A DNA stretch of 45,471 nucleotides. Source: Nitrospira sp. (GTDB lineage Bacteria; Nitrospirota; Nitrospiria; Nitrospirales; Nitrospiraceae). Numbering within the stretch: the stretch's first letter is position 1; each line of letters opens with the position of its first letter. Under the pieces are notes generated by a model. That model saw only the letters and a program-made list of their open reading frames with translations. It did no database searches and was not told where the DNA came from. Made by a program: the position numbers and the translations under genes. Shown in pieces: positions 15,905 through 23,781 of the stretch. The stretch covers positions 17,114 through 62,584 of the forward strand of contig SWDR01000019.1 of NCBI GenBank assembly GCA_005116815.1, written 5' to 3'.

Positions 15905-17962
15905 CTACAATAACAGGTCCAATTGCTGGCTCTCCATCACCGGAGGCGAGCAGGTCTGCCGCTGACACACATACGCCGTCGGCTGCCCGTTCACACTCGT
16001 CTTCCCCGCAGCCAGCGGCAAGTCAGATTCTCCAGCACGAGCGGCTTCGACCACGAGCACCGCACGATTCGGCAGATAGCGTCGATGGACGGTTGCAAGC
16101 AACGATTCCGTCATCGCCTCGCCCCGTGTGCCGACCACAACAATTTCTTGCGGCGTCGTCAGGTACCATTCGAACGAGCAGAGCAGCGCCGATGCGCCAT
16201 AGGCGTTATGCTCCATGACGCTCCGGAACACCTGAAACTGGCGCTCAGCCAGATCATGATACCGCTGCTCTCTCGTGAAAGAGAAGAGCCGCAACAAGAC
16301 CGAAGCGACGATGGCATTACCGGAAGGGATCGCGCTATCGGTCCCTGATTTCATGCGATGGAGCAGAGCTTCGTGATCGCGGCTCGTATAAAAACACCCA
16401 CCAGCCTCCTCATCCCAAAATCGGTCCAACAAGCTGTCTGTCACGTCGCGGGCCTGATCCAGATACCACCGGTGCGACGTCGCCTCAAACGCATCCAGCA
16501 AGGCGGAAGCCAGACAGGCTGCGTCGTCTAAATAGCCGTTTAGGCGCCCCTTTCCTGCCGTGACCGTCCGATAGACTCGCCCGTTTTCGACCGCATAATC
16601 GAGCAGGAAGGTGAGCGCCCGTTCTGCTGCCGCCAGATAGGCAGGAGTCCCGAACGCATGATAGGCATCGAGATAGGCGGACACCATCATCGCATTCCAA
16701 CTTGTGAGAATGTTGTCGTCCCGCTGCGGCTTCACGCGTTGCTCCCGTGCGGCAAGCAACTTCACCCTGGCAGGCCGCAACAACGCCTCCAACTCCTCCT
16801 GTGCCTCGGAGGTGAGCTGAACGTCACCAAGCCGATTCAACACGTTCTTGCCTTCGAAATTGCCGCTCTCTGTCACACCATAGTGCCGGCAGAACTGCTC
16901 AGCCAATTCAGCGCCTAGCACCGAGGCAATCTCTCCCGGCTCCCAGACAAAATAGATTCCTTCATGCCCCTCACTGTCGGCATCCTGCGCGGCAAAGAAC
17001 GCACCGTCTGGATGCGTCAATTCACGACGCACGTACTCCAGCGTCTCTTCCACGACTTCACGGAACCGAGGCTCTTTGGTCAGACGCCATCCATCGAGAT
17101 AGATCCGCACCAACTGGGCGTTGTCGTAGAGCATCTTCTCGAAATGAGGAATCAACCATTGTCCATCCACGGAATAGCGATGGAAGCCGCCACCAAGATG
17201 ATCGTAGATTCCTCCGGCTGCCATCGTTCTCAGCTGCAAGAGCACGTGCTCTTGATGGGAAGGGTCTTTCGTCCTGGCCGTCTGACGCAGCAACAAGTTG
17301 AGCGGGGGAACCGTTGGAAATTTCTGGCCCTCCCCAAATCCGCCATGGACCGGATCGAAAAACTGTCCTAAACTCTTCGCTGCCTCATCGAGCAATCGAT
17401 CCGTCAAGGGATCGCCCGACGGCTTCGGTGTACCCACCCGCAGCAACCCGGCCTTTACCTTGTCCACATTCTTGCGGACATCGTCGCGATGATTCCGGTA
17501 GGCCTCGACGACACCGTTCATGACTTCGGGAAATCCAGGCAAGTTGTAGCGGGGCGCCGGCGGGAAATACGTGCCCCCGTAAAACGGTTCTTGATCGGGC
17601 GTCAGAAACATCGTCAACGGCCACCCACCACCCCGTCCCAAAAATACTTGCGCGGACTTTTGGTAGATATCGTCCAGATCCGGGCGCTCTTCGCGATCGA
17701 CCTTCACGTTGATAAAGTGCCGGTTCATGAGCTCGGCAATCTGGACATTGTCGAAACATTCATGGGCCATGACATGACACCAATGGCAAGCCGAATACCC
17801 GATGGACAACAAAATCGGCTTGTCCTCTGCTTTCGCCCGCGCCAAGGCTTCCTCGCCCCAGGGATACCAGTCCACTGGATTCGTCGCATGCTGCCGCAGA
17901 TAGGGGCTGGATTCGGCAATCAGCCGATTGGGGGAACGGTCTGCTGTCGCTAAGTCAGTCAT
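15905..17962 (-). CDS. Thioredoxin-fold DUF255 / YyaL (SPATA20-like) protein
   Basis: From ATG 17962 (AAGGA upstream) the protein has 685 residues. The N-terminal thioredoxin-like domain reads [40 protein letters not shown] (CxxC-like CHWC pair), [12 protein letters not shown] and [13 protein letters not shown] long (alpha/alpha)6-barrel-like region follows, with [39 protein letters not shown] and [10 protein letters not shown], as in glycosidase-like or epimerase folds. The family is widespread; the function is not established. It is divergent from the M28 peptidase; the 107 bases between them hold the promoters of both. Confidence 0.93.
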   Translation of the reverse strand: MTDLATADRSPNRLIAESSPYLRQHATNPVDWYPWGEEALARAKAEDKPILLSIGYSACHWCHVMAHECFDNVQIAELMNRHFINVKVDREERPDLDDIYQKSAQVFLGRGGGWPLTMFLTPDQEPFYGGTYFPPAPRYNLPGFPEVMNGVVEAYRNHRDDVRKNVDKVKAGLLRVGTPKPSGDPLTDRLLDEAAKSLGQFFDPVHGGFGEGQKFPTVPPLNLLLRQTARTKDPSHQEHVLLQLRTMAAGGIYDHLGGGFHRYSVDGQWLIPHFEKMLYDNAQLVRIYLDGWRLTKEPRFREVVEETLEYVRRELTHPDGAFFAAQDADSEGHEGIYFVWEPGEIASVLGAELAEQFCRHYGVTESGNFEGKNVLNRLGDVQLTSEAQEELEALLRPARVKLLAAREQRVKPQRDDNILTSWNAMMVSAYLDAYHAFGTPAYLAAAERALTFLLDYAVENGRVYRTVTAGKGRLNGYLDDAACLASALLDAFEATSHRWYLDQARDVTDSLLDRFWDEEAGGCFYTSRDHEALLHRMKSGTDSAIPSGNAIVASVLLRLFSFTREQRYHDLAERQFQVFRSVMEHNAYGASALLCSFEWYLTTPQEIVVVGTRGEAMTESLLATVHRRYLPNRAVLVVEAARAGESDLPLAAGKTSVNGQPTAYVCQRQTCSPPVMESQQLDLLL

Positions 17963-18069
17963 CGATTGTCTATCCTTGTGAACAGGCATAGTACATGGCC
18001 GCAAAGCCGCTCTGCAACGGACCTGTCAGGCTATGGTATAGTCCTGCTGCACCTCGAAAGGCTCACCGT

Positions 18070-19626
18070 ATGCACGGCTCAACGTATCACGGTTCTCGCG
18101 CTTGCATTGTCGTCACAGGTCTGGGAATTCTCCTCGGTCTGTTCTCTTTCGGTACTCCCTGCTTCGCACAATCCCAGGAACATCACCCCGCATTGTTTCG
18201 CGCCCTCGACAACCTCTCCAGCGAACGCATGCTCGCCGACATCACCATGCTCAGCAGTCCTTCATTTAACGGCCGCCAAACAGGCACAGTGAACGATGCC
18301 CGCTCGGCGACATGGATCATTCAGCGATTTCATGAATCCGGTCTCTCACCTGCGAATGCCGGCCTCGATCCATTCATGCCTAGCGGGCCGGACCTTGGAG
18401 TCCCCAGCGGATTGATGACCACAACGGTCACAACGTCGACCATTGCACCGGACCCCGTCCTTCGTATTTCATCGGGCAGTGACTCGCTCATCCAGCAACT
18501 CGGAACAGACTACCTCCCTATCCTCGATTCACCCTCCGCCGAAGTGCGCGGGCCAGTCATATTTGTGGGTTATGGAATCGTGGACGCGACGCACGGCATC
18601 GATGACTACACCGGAGTCGATACGACCAATGCCGTAGTCCTCTTCCTCCGCGGCGCCCCCACATACTACAAGGGGACCGTCAGTCACGCAGACAAGGTGC
18701 GATTCGCACGACAGAAAGGCGCAATCGGCTATCTCACGGCCACTGGACCAACGCTCAGCTCCTATGAGTCGCGCCGAGGCGTCACGGGAAAACCAGGAGC
18801 CTTTTATGGCCTCTCTCCTCGATCGGACACCATCCCAGGGGCCTGGATCAGTACCGGTCTCGCCTTGCAGATTCTCGCCGCTCCCGATCAGGCACAACCA
18901 AGTCGGCTGCAGGCCTTACAGGAACAGTTGAATCGCTCCCCTGCCACACAATCCATCAACACTGGCCGCTACGCCTCTCTCGATTGGCAGACTCGTTTGG
19001 AAGAAGGCGTCCTCATGAACGTGCTCGCCCTCTTGCCTGGAAGCGATCCGCAGAAGACACATGAGGTCCTCGTGATCGGTGCGCATCGTGACCATTTCGG
19101 ACGACAAGCCGGCCTGCTCTTCCCCGGCGCAGACGATAATGCCTCCGGCACGGCCGTGATGTTGGAAGTTGCCCGCGCCATGGCCAACTCAAAAGTACGA
19201 AGCAAGCGGACGGTCTTGTTCGTCTCGTTTAGCGGAGAAGAGCAGGGGCTCATCGGCTCGCGGCTTTTCCTCCAACGGTCGGTCATGCCTATCGGCTCGA
19301 CCAGAGCCATGATCAACATCGACCATGCAGGCATTGGAAACGGAAGGCTGACGGTCGGCGTAACCGGATTGGACAAGAGCCTCGCTGTGGAGGCGGGACA
19401 GACGGCAGGGCTTACCGACAAACTGGATCTCTATGGATTTTTCCCCGGCGGCGATCACGTGCCGTTCAAAGAGGTGGGAGTCCCAACCATCACGGTCGTC
19501 AGCGGCGGTGTTCACCCACACTTCCATCAGCCCACCGACAGCGCCGACACAGTCAATCCTGAAATTCTGCATAGCGTGGCTCGCTATGTCCTCGCCCTCA
19601 CCTGGCAACTGGCAAATACTGAATAG
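18070..19626 (+). CDS. Secreted M28-family zinc peptidase
   Basis: From ATG 18070 the protein has 518 residues with a signal peptide (CIVVTGLGILLGLFSFGTPCFA). An inserted PA-like domain (about 100-270) precedes the M28 core: VIGAHRDHFG (His and Asp zinc ligands), GADDNASGTAVMLEVARAM (bridging Asp), SFSGEEQGLIGS (catalytic Glu and ligand Glu), INIDHAG, and a terminal HPHFHQPTDSADTVNPE. It probably acts as an aminopeptidase or carboxypeptidase outside the cytoplasm. TATAGT around 18033 may be the -10 of its promoter. An earlier in-frame start 25 codons upstream lacks support. Confidence 0.92.
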   Translation: MHGSTYHGSRACIVVTGLGILLGLFSFGTPCFAQSQEHHPALFRALDNLSSERMLADITMLSSPSFNGRQTGTVNDARSATWIIQRFHESGLSPANAGLDPFMPSGPDLGVPSGLMTTTVTTSTIAPDPVLRISSGSDSLIQQLGTDYLPILDSPSAEVRGPVIFVGYGIVDATHGIDDYTGVDTTNAVVLFLRGAPTYYKGTVSHADKVRFARQKGAIGYLTATGPTLSSYESRRGVTGKPGAFYGLSPRSDTIPGAWISTGLALQILAAPDQAQPSRLQALQEQLNRSPATQSINTGRYASLDWQTRLEEGVLMNVLALLPGSDPQKTHEVLVIGAHRDHFGRQAGLLFPGADDNASGTAVMLEVARAMANSKVRSKRTVLFVSFSGEEQGLIGSRLFLQRSVMPIGSTRAMINIDHAGIGNGRLTVGVTGLDKSLAVEAGQTAGLTDKLDLYGFFPGGDHVPFKEVGVPTITVVSGGVHPHFHQPTDSADTVNPEILHSVARYVLALTWQLANTE

Positions 19627-19629
19627 AAT

Positions 19630-19683
19630 AGGCACGAGGCTTGGGAGCGAGAGGTTCACCCTCTAGCCTCTCTCCCCGCACCT
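19630..19683. repeat. Heptad-word hairpin between convergent genes
   Basis: The left arm reads AGGCACG, AGGCTTG, GGAGCGA, GAGGTTC (19630-19657). The right arm read on the minus strand is AGGTGCG, GGGAGAG, AGGCTAG, AGGGTGA (19683-19656). Both are in 7-base register with almost no loop. It fills the 61-base gap between two converging genes, a natural place for a bidirectional terminator. Confidence 0.75.
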
Positions 19684-19687
19684 GAGT

Positions 19688-20086
19688 TTATGGGATATCG
19701 TCGAGAATAGTAGACTGAATCGATGGCAGTGGCGCAGTTTGGCGGGGAGGACCTGGGAGGACGAGCGCGCCCCCGCTTTGGTTCGCGCCTTGGATAAGCC
19801 CGATCGAGAGTTGCGGCCCGAGTGTGCTCACGGCCCCGCTCCAGGCCTGACCGGTCGTGGGGTTCCGAAAACTGAACGTTTGAAAATTATTCCCGGGATT
19901 GTAGAGAAATCCCTGGGTGCCCTGATTGTCGAGATAGAGATTGCCTGGGCCGGTCAGATTGAACAACGGCGCGACCCCTCCGTCGAATGAGCGAACACTG
20001 GAAACGGATTGGGCCCACAGGGGCGCGTCCAGCGACGGAAGCGAGAACAGAAAGAGGGCCAGCGCAGCAATCGCCAGAGGACGCAT
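19688..20086 (-). CDS. Hypothetical secreted protein
   Basis: From ATG 20086 the protein has 132 residues: a signal peptide (LAIAALALFLFSLPSLDAPLWA) and a short mature domain rich in Gly, Asn, Gln and Pro (GVAPLFNLTGPGNLYLDNQG, GFLYNPGNNFQTFSFRNP, GAVSTLGPQLSIGLI). No cysteines remain after cleavage. I do not recognise the family. It is divergent from the TolC-type gene, so a functional link to export is possible but unproven. Confidence 0.65.
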   Translation of the reverse strand: MRPLAIAALALFLFSLPSLDAPLWAQSVSSVRSFDGGVAPLFNLTGPGNLYLDNQGTQGFLYNPGNNFQTFSFRNPTTGQAWSGAVSTLGPQLSIGLIQGANQSGGALVLPGPPRQTAPLPSIQSTILDDIP

Positions 20087-20190
20087 TACAACCCGATGGC
20101 CCTGACCGTTGATTGCACTTAGTCGATGACAGGTTTGCATGGAATCATTATAGTATGGGCAAATATTCTTTGTCGATCACAGGGGGCGTT

Positions 20191-21756
20191 ATGAAGCAGG
20201 GGACTAGGACTGATAGATGGTGGCGCACATGCGGCTATGCCGTCGGCATAAGCCTGCTCCTGTCACCTGCCCTCAGTTGGGGGCTAGAGGTCGGGAAGAC
20301 TCAACCGAGTGAACGTCGGGAGACCATCTCCCTTGCCGACGCGGCGCTTCAAGCACTGAAACATAACCTAGACATCAATATCAGCCGCCAGACGAAGGAG
20401 AGCCGGCAGGCCGACATTACGGTTGAACAAGCCAAATTCGATCCGACACTGAGCGTGAACGGTCAATACAATCGAACGGTGAATCCGCTCAACCGGCCGG
20501 TGTTCGGTGGAACCGGCGGGGCGTTGAACGACATTACGACCTTCGACCAACGGAACCAATCCGTCACACTCGATGCGACGACGAACTTGCTCACCGGCGG
20601 CAACGTCGACCTGAACTATAGCCCTGCTCGAACCAACGTCAACCAGAATGTGGCCACCGGGTTCCTCTTCAATCCCGCCTATACGGGCGGCCTCGCACTG
20701 ACGCTCACGCAACCCTTGCTCCGCAACGCCGGCCTCGACATCACCAAGACCTTCATTCGCGTGGCGCAGAACAATGCCATCGTCGAGGAGCATATCTTTC
20801 GCGACCGCGTCCTCACCGTCCTGGCCACCGTGGAGCAAACCTATTGGGAAGTCGTCTTTGCCAACGAGAACCTAAAAGTCGCCGAGGCCGCCTTGAAAGC
20901 GGCACAGGAACTTCTGGCCAGCAACCGGGCGAAGGCGAAGGCCGGCATTATGTCGATCGTCGATGTCCTACAAGCCGAAGCGGCCGTCGCATCGCGGGTC
21001 GAGCAGGTGCTGGTTGCGGATAAAACGATTCGCGACCAGGAAGATCAACTGCGCCGATTACTCAACCCGGCGGAAGAGGATTTACGTCAAGACCTGCGCC
21101 TGACTCCACTCGACCAACCGACCGTGACCCTTGAACCGATCAGCCTGCAGGAAGCCATCGACACGGCGATCGAGCAGCGGCCTGAAATCGTCCAGGCAAA
21201 AAAGAACATGGAGACGAGCGATCTCAACACCAAGTTTGCCAAAAATCAGATTCTCCCGACCCTCTCGTTCCAAGGCACCATGGGGATGGCAGGGCTGGGA
21301 AAAGACTACGGCGATTCGGTGAACAAGAACCTGAGCGGCGACTACTACAACTATGGCGCAGGCCTCGTCCTCAGCTATCCCCTCGGCAACCGCTCAGCCT
21401 GGAGCACCTACAGCAAGCGGCAGCTCGAAGCGAAAAACGCCGAAGCCTCACTCGTGAGTGTGCGGCAGCAGATCATCGTAGGTGTGCGGGAAGCGGTCCG
21501 ACGTGTCCAAACGGATTTCAAGCGGATCGAAACCACCAGATCGGCCAGAATCATGGCCGAGAAACAGTTGCAGGCGGAGCAGGAGCGTCTGAAGGTAGGG
21601 CTGAGCACCACCCGCTTCGTCCTCGATTTCCAACGAGATCTTGCCACGGCCCAAGGCAATGAGTTACGCGCAACCGTCGACTACAATAAATCTCTCTCCA
21701 ACCTCGCGCGGCACAAAGCCACGACACTCGACCGCTATAATTTTCAACTGAACTAG
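20191..21756 (+). CDS. TolC-family outer-membrane efflux channel
   Basis: From ATG 20191 (AGGGGGCG upstream) the protein has 521 residues with a signal peptide (GYAVGISLLLSPALSWG). Two OEP-type repeats follow: TISLADAALQALKHNLDINISR ... GLALTLTQPLLRNAG ... VEQTYWEVVFANENLKVAEAAL, then TLEPISLQEAIDTAIEQRPEIVQA ... GLVLSYPLGNRSA ... RVQTDFKRIETTRSARIMAEKQL. It would form a trimeric tunnel for type I secretion or RND/ABC efflux. No inner-membrane partner is adjacent; a CPBP protease follows 31 bases downstream, so the pair may be co-transcribed. Confidence 0.92.
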   Translation: MKQGTRTDRWWRTCGYAVGISLLLSPALSWGLEVGKTQPSERRETISLADAALQALKHNLDINISRQTKESRQADITVEQAKFDPTLSVNGQYNRTVNPLNRPVFGGTGGALNDITTFDQRNQSVTLDATTNLLTGGNVDLNYSPARTNVNQNVATGFLFNPAYTGGLALTLTQPLLRNAGLDITKTFIRVAQNNAIVEEHIFRDRVLTVLATVEQTYWEVVFANENLKVAEAALKAAQELLASNRAKAKAGIMSIVDVLQAEAAVASRVEQVLVADKTIRDQEDQLRRLLNPAEEDLRQDLRLTPLDQPTVTLEPISLQEAIDTAIEQRPEIVQAKKNMETSDLNTKFAKNQILPTLSFQGTMGMAGLGKDYGDSVNKNLSGDYYNYGAGLVLSYPLGNRSAWSTYSKRQLEAKNAEASLVSVRQQIIVGVREAVRRVQTDFKRIETTRSARIMAEKQLQAEQERLKVGLSTTRFVLDFQRDLATAQGNELRATVDYNKSLSNLARHKATTLDRYNFQLN

Positions 21757-21787
21757 TCCGCATGATTCATAATGAGGGCTGACCTCT

Positions 21788-22504
21788 ATGATGGCGCCTG
21801 AGCCTAGTCCACATGCGACACCGGCTCAGGCCGACGAACAAGGAGCGGCTCTCTCGCTGCTTCCCATCGCCGCTACCCTCTCTTTTTACACCCTCCCTGC
21901 CTCGCTTCAGGAACAGCCACTCGTCCAATTCGCGCCGCAACTGATCGCCTATCTTGCCTTTGGCCTCTGGGCCTCGCGTAACCGCAACATCGTTTCCCGA
22001 CTGGGGCTGGAGAAAGAGAAGGTACAGGATGGCCTGCGCTGGGGACTCGTGACAGGCCTGCTGCTCGGTGGCCTGAATACCTTCGTGATTCTCTCAGTCT
22101 ATCCGCATCTGGGCTATGACATCCATTTCCTCACTGCCACACCGCATGCCCAACTCCCTCTCTTCGTCATGGTCCCCTGGTTCATCTGCGGCATCGCGCT
22201 CTTTGTGGAACTAAACTTTCGAGGATTTATTCTAGGACGACTGGCAACACTTGAATCGAGGCTGTGGAAATCCAGCGTCGCCTCTCGCCTCTCGCCTCTC
22301 GCCCTCATCATCAGCGCGGTGGTATTTGCTTTCGACCCCTTCATGGTGAATACATTCCAATACCTCCATTGGATTGCGTTATGGGACGGGCTCATCTGGG
22401 GAATCATCCGGGTGCGCACCGGCAATCTCTACATCACGATCGTTGCGCATGCAATTGAAGTCATCGTGATGTATAGCGCGGCGAGACTCGCGCTGATGTC
22501 ATAG
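21788..22504 (+). CDS. CPBP-family intramembrane protease (CAAX/Abi-like)
   Basis: The 238-residue membrane protein has about six or seven hydrophobic segments. The CPBP motifs are weak but present: FVELNFRGFILGRL for the EExxxR motif (the first Glu of the pair is Val here), SAVVFAFDPF for the FxxxH-like motif (His is replaced), and IVAHAIEVIVM for the last His motif. The missing second Glu and His raise the possibility that it is a binding protein and not an active protease. A heptad-repeat tract at 22282-22302 lies inside the coding region just before the second motif. Confidence 0.75.
   Translation: MMAPEPSPHATPAQADEQGAALSLLPIAATLSFYTLPASLQEQPLVQFAPQLIAYLAFGLWASRNRNIVSRLGLEKEKVQDGLRWGLVTGLLLGGLNTFVILSVYPHLGYDIHFLTATPHAQLPLFVMVPWFICGIALFVELNFRGFILGRLATLESRLWKSSVASRLSPLALIISAVVFAFDPFMVNTFQYLHWIALWDGLIWGIIRVRTGNLYITIVAHAIEVIVMYSAARLALMS
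22282..22302. repeat. Three tandem heptads inside the CPBP gene
   Basis: CTCTCGC occurs three times without interruption (22282-22288, 22289-22295, 22296-22302), GCGAGAG on the other strand. The same GAGAGGC-type words appear in the intergenic hairpins of this window, but here they are read as protein (around ASRLSPLALI). 21 bases is seven codons, so the frame is kept. Confidence 0.8.
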
Positions 22505-22539
22505 GAATATATAATAGGAAACCACGAAGGAATCTCAGC

Positions 22540-22878
22540 ATGAACGAACTCGGCAAATACGCACTCTATTTTCTGCTCGGAGGCACCATCGTCAGTATCT
22601 CGACCTATCTCGGCTCTCAAGGCCGTTCGTTTCTCGCCGCCTTTGCCAGCACCTTTCCCGCCATCACGGGCGCGACGTTCATTCTGATTTATCTCAATGG
22701 GGGTAGCGAGTCGTTGGTGGGATACGCAAAGCATCTCTTGTGGTTTGTCCCCCCTTGGATCGTCTACGTCATCACCATGATTCTTGGCGTCCCACGCATT
22801 GGGTTTTGGCCAGCTATGGCCTTGTCTATGACATTGTATTTCAGTTGTATCGGGCTGCTGAAGCTCGCTATCCGATAA
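22540..22878 (+). CDS. Small four-helix membrane protein, DUF3147/GlpM-like
   Basis: The 112 residues are nearly all membrane: YALYFLLGGTIVSISTYLG, FLAAFASTFPAITGATFILIYL, HLLWFVPPWIVYVITMILGV and FWPAMALSMTLYFSCIGLLKL. The length, four helices and the FPAITGATF-style motif resemble GlpM/DUF3147 proteins, whose function is unknown. It lies 35 bases after the CPBP gene and ends at a heptad hairpin. Confidence 0.7.
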   Translation: MNELGKYALYFLLGGTIVSISTYLGSQGRSFLAAFASTFPAITGATFILIYLNGGSESLVGYAKHLLWFVPPWIVYVITMILGVPRIGFWPAMALSMTLYFSCIGLLKLAIR

Positions 22879-22893
22879 GCTCCGGAGAAAAAC

Positions 22894-22977
22894 CGTGATG
22901 CGTGAAGCGCGAGAACGGCGAACTGCGGATTGCACCGCTCTCGCCTCTCTTGCATTTCACGCCTCACGTTTCACGTC
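22894..22977. repeat. Heptad-word hairpin between convergent genes
   Basis: The left arm contains CGTGATG, CGTGAAG, CGCGAGA (22894-22914). The right arm read on the minus strand is GACGTGA, AACGTGA, GGCGTGA (22977-22957), followed by AATGCAA and GAGAGGC in the same register. It sits in the 141-base gap between two converging genes. Confidence 0.75.
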
Positions 22978-23019
22978 TAACGAGAAGCGCCGCTGAGTTG
23001 GGATCGAATAGAAGACGGC

Positions 23020-23598
23020 CTAGGCAAGGTGGCTGAAGTGGAACCGGTTCATTTCACTCATCGCCGACACCAGCCGGTCGATCGCGACGGTGACGCAGTG
23101 ACTCGCCTCGTGTGATGGCCCCTTGCCGCCGGCCCAGATATCGGGCGGCTGCTCCACTTCACAGACGTTCTGGCAAAACCGGGTAATAGACTGCTTCCAA
23201 TAGGTCGGGTCCGCGGCTTCGTCGAGAAAATGCTCCCGATCCTTCGTAAAGGGCGCATCGAACTGCTTGGCCCTCATCTGCCACATCTGCTCCATCGCGT
23301 TCTGCCGTTCCTGGGTAAACTCAAGTCCCCTGGCTTTTTCGTTCAACGCGGCAAAGAGTCCCCCAATCACCCGTTCGACATGCGACTCGGGAAAGGCGCC
23401 GACACAGGCTTGCACGACGAGATATTTATGGAAAATAAAGACCTCGGCGCTGATACGGGCCTCGGCGGCCGAGGGATCGTAGGCCCGCGCCAGCTCTTTC
23501 ATTGCATCGCCTGAGGCACTCTCAAGGCTCGCACCCAGCAACCCTGCTAGTTGACGCCCTAGACCCATGTAATCCACCGGAGTCGCTGCATGTGTCAT
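23020..23598 (-). CDS. Hypothetical protein
   Basis: From ATG 23598 (GGAAAGAG upstream) the protein has 192 residues, probably cytoplasmic and mostly helical: GLGRQLAGLLGASLESASGD, ARISAEVFIFHKYLVVQACVGAF, ERVIGGLFAALNEKARGLEF, then a C-terminal half with FCQNVCEVEQPPDIW and a final DRLVSAMSEMNRFHFSHLA. A Cys pair (CQNVC) plus a later His/Cys could bind metal. I do not recognise the family. It stands alone between a convergent membrane-protein gene and divergent uvrA. Confidence 0.65.
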   Translation of the reverse strand: MTHAATPVDYMGLGRQLAGLLGASLESASGDAMKELARAYDPSAAEARISAEVFIFHKYLVVQACVGAFPESHVERVIGGLFAALNEKARGLEFTQERQNAMEQMWQMRAKQFDAPFTKDREHFLDEAADPTYWKQSITRFCQNVCEVEQPPDIWAGGKGPSHEASHCVTVAIDRLVSAMSEMNRFHFSHLA

Positions 23599-23781
23599 GA
23601 TCGATCGTCTCTTTCCGTGAGCCAAACTCACGCCGAGCGTAATCGAGGCAAGGAGAAATTACCAGAAAATAGTCAGACGAATCCGAGAGAAACTATTCTT
23701 TTCCCCACCCGCTCGATCCGTCCTTGAACCACCGCAGCCGGGTTGTTACCATGCGCTTCTTCTTTTCCTCTCAACCGGTCT

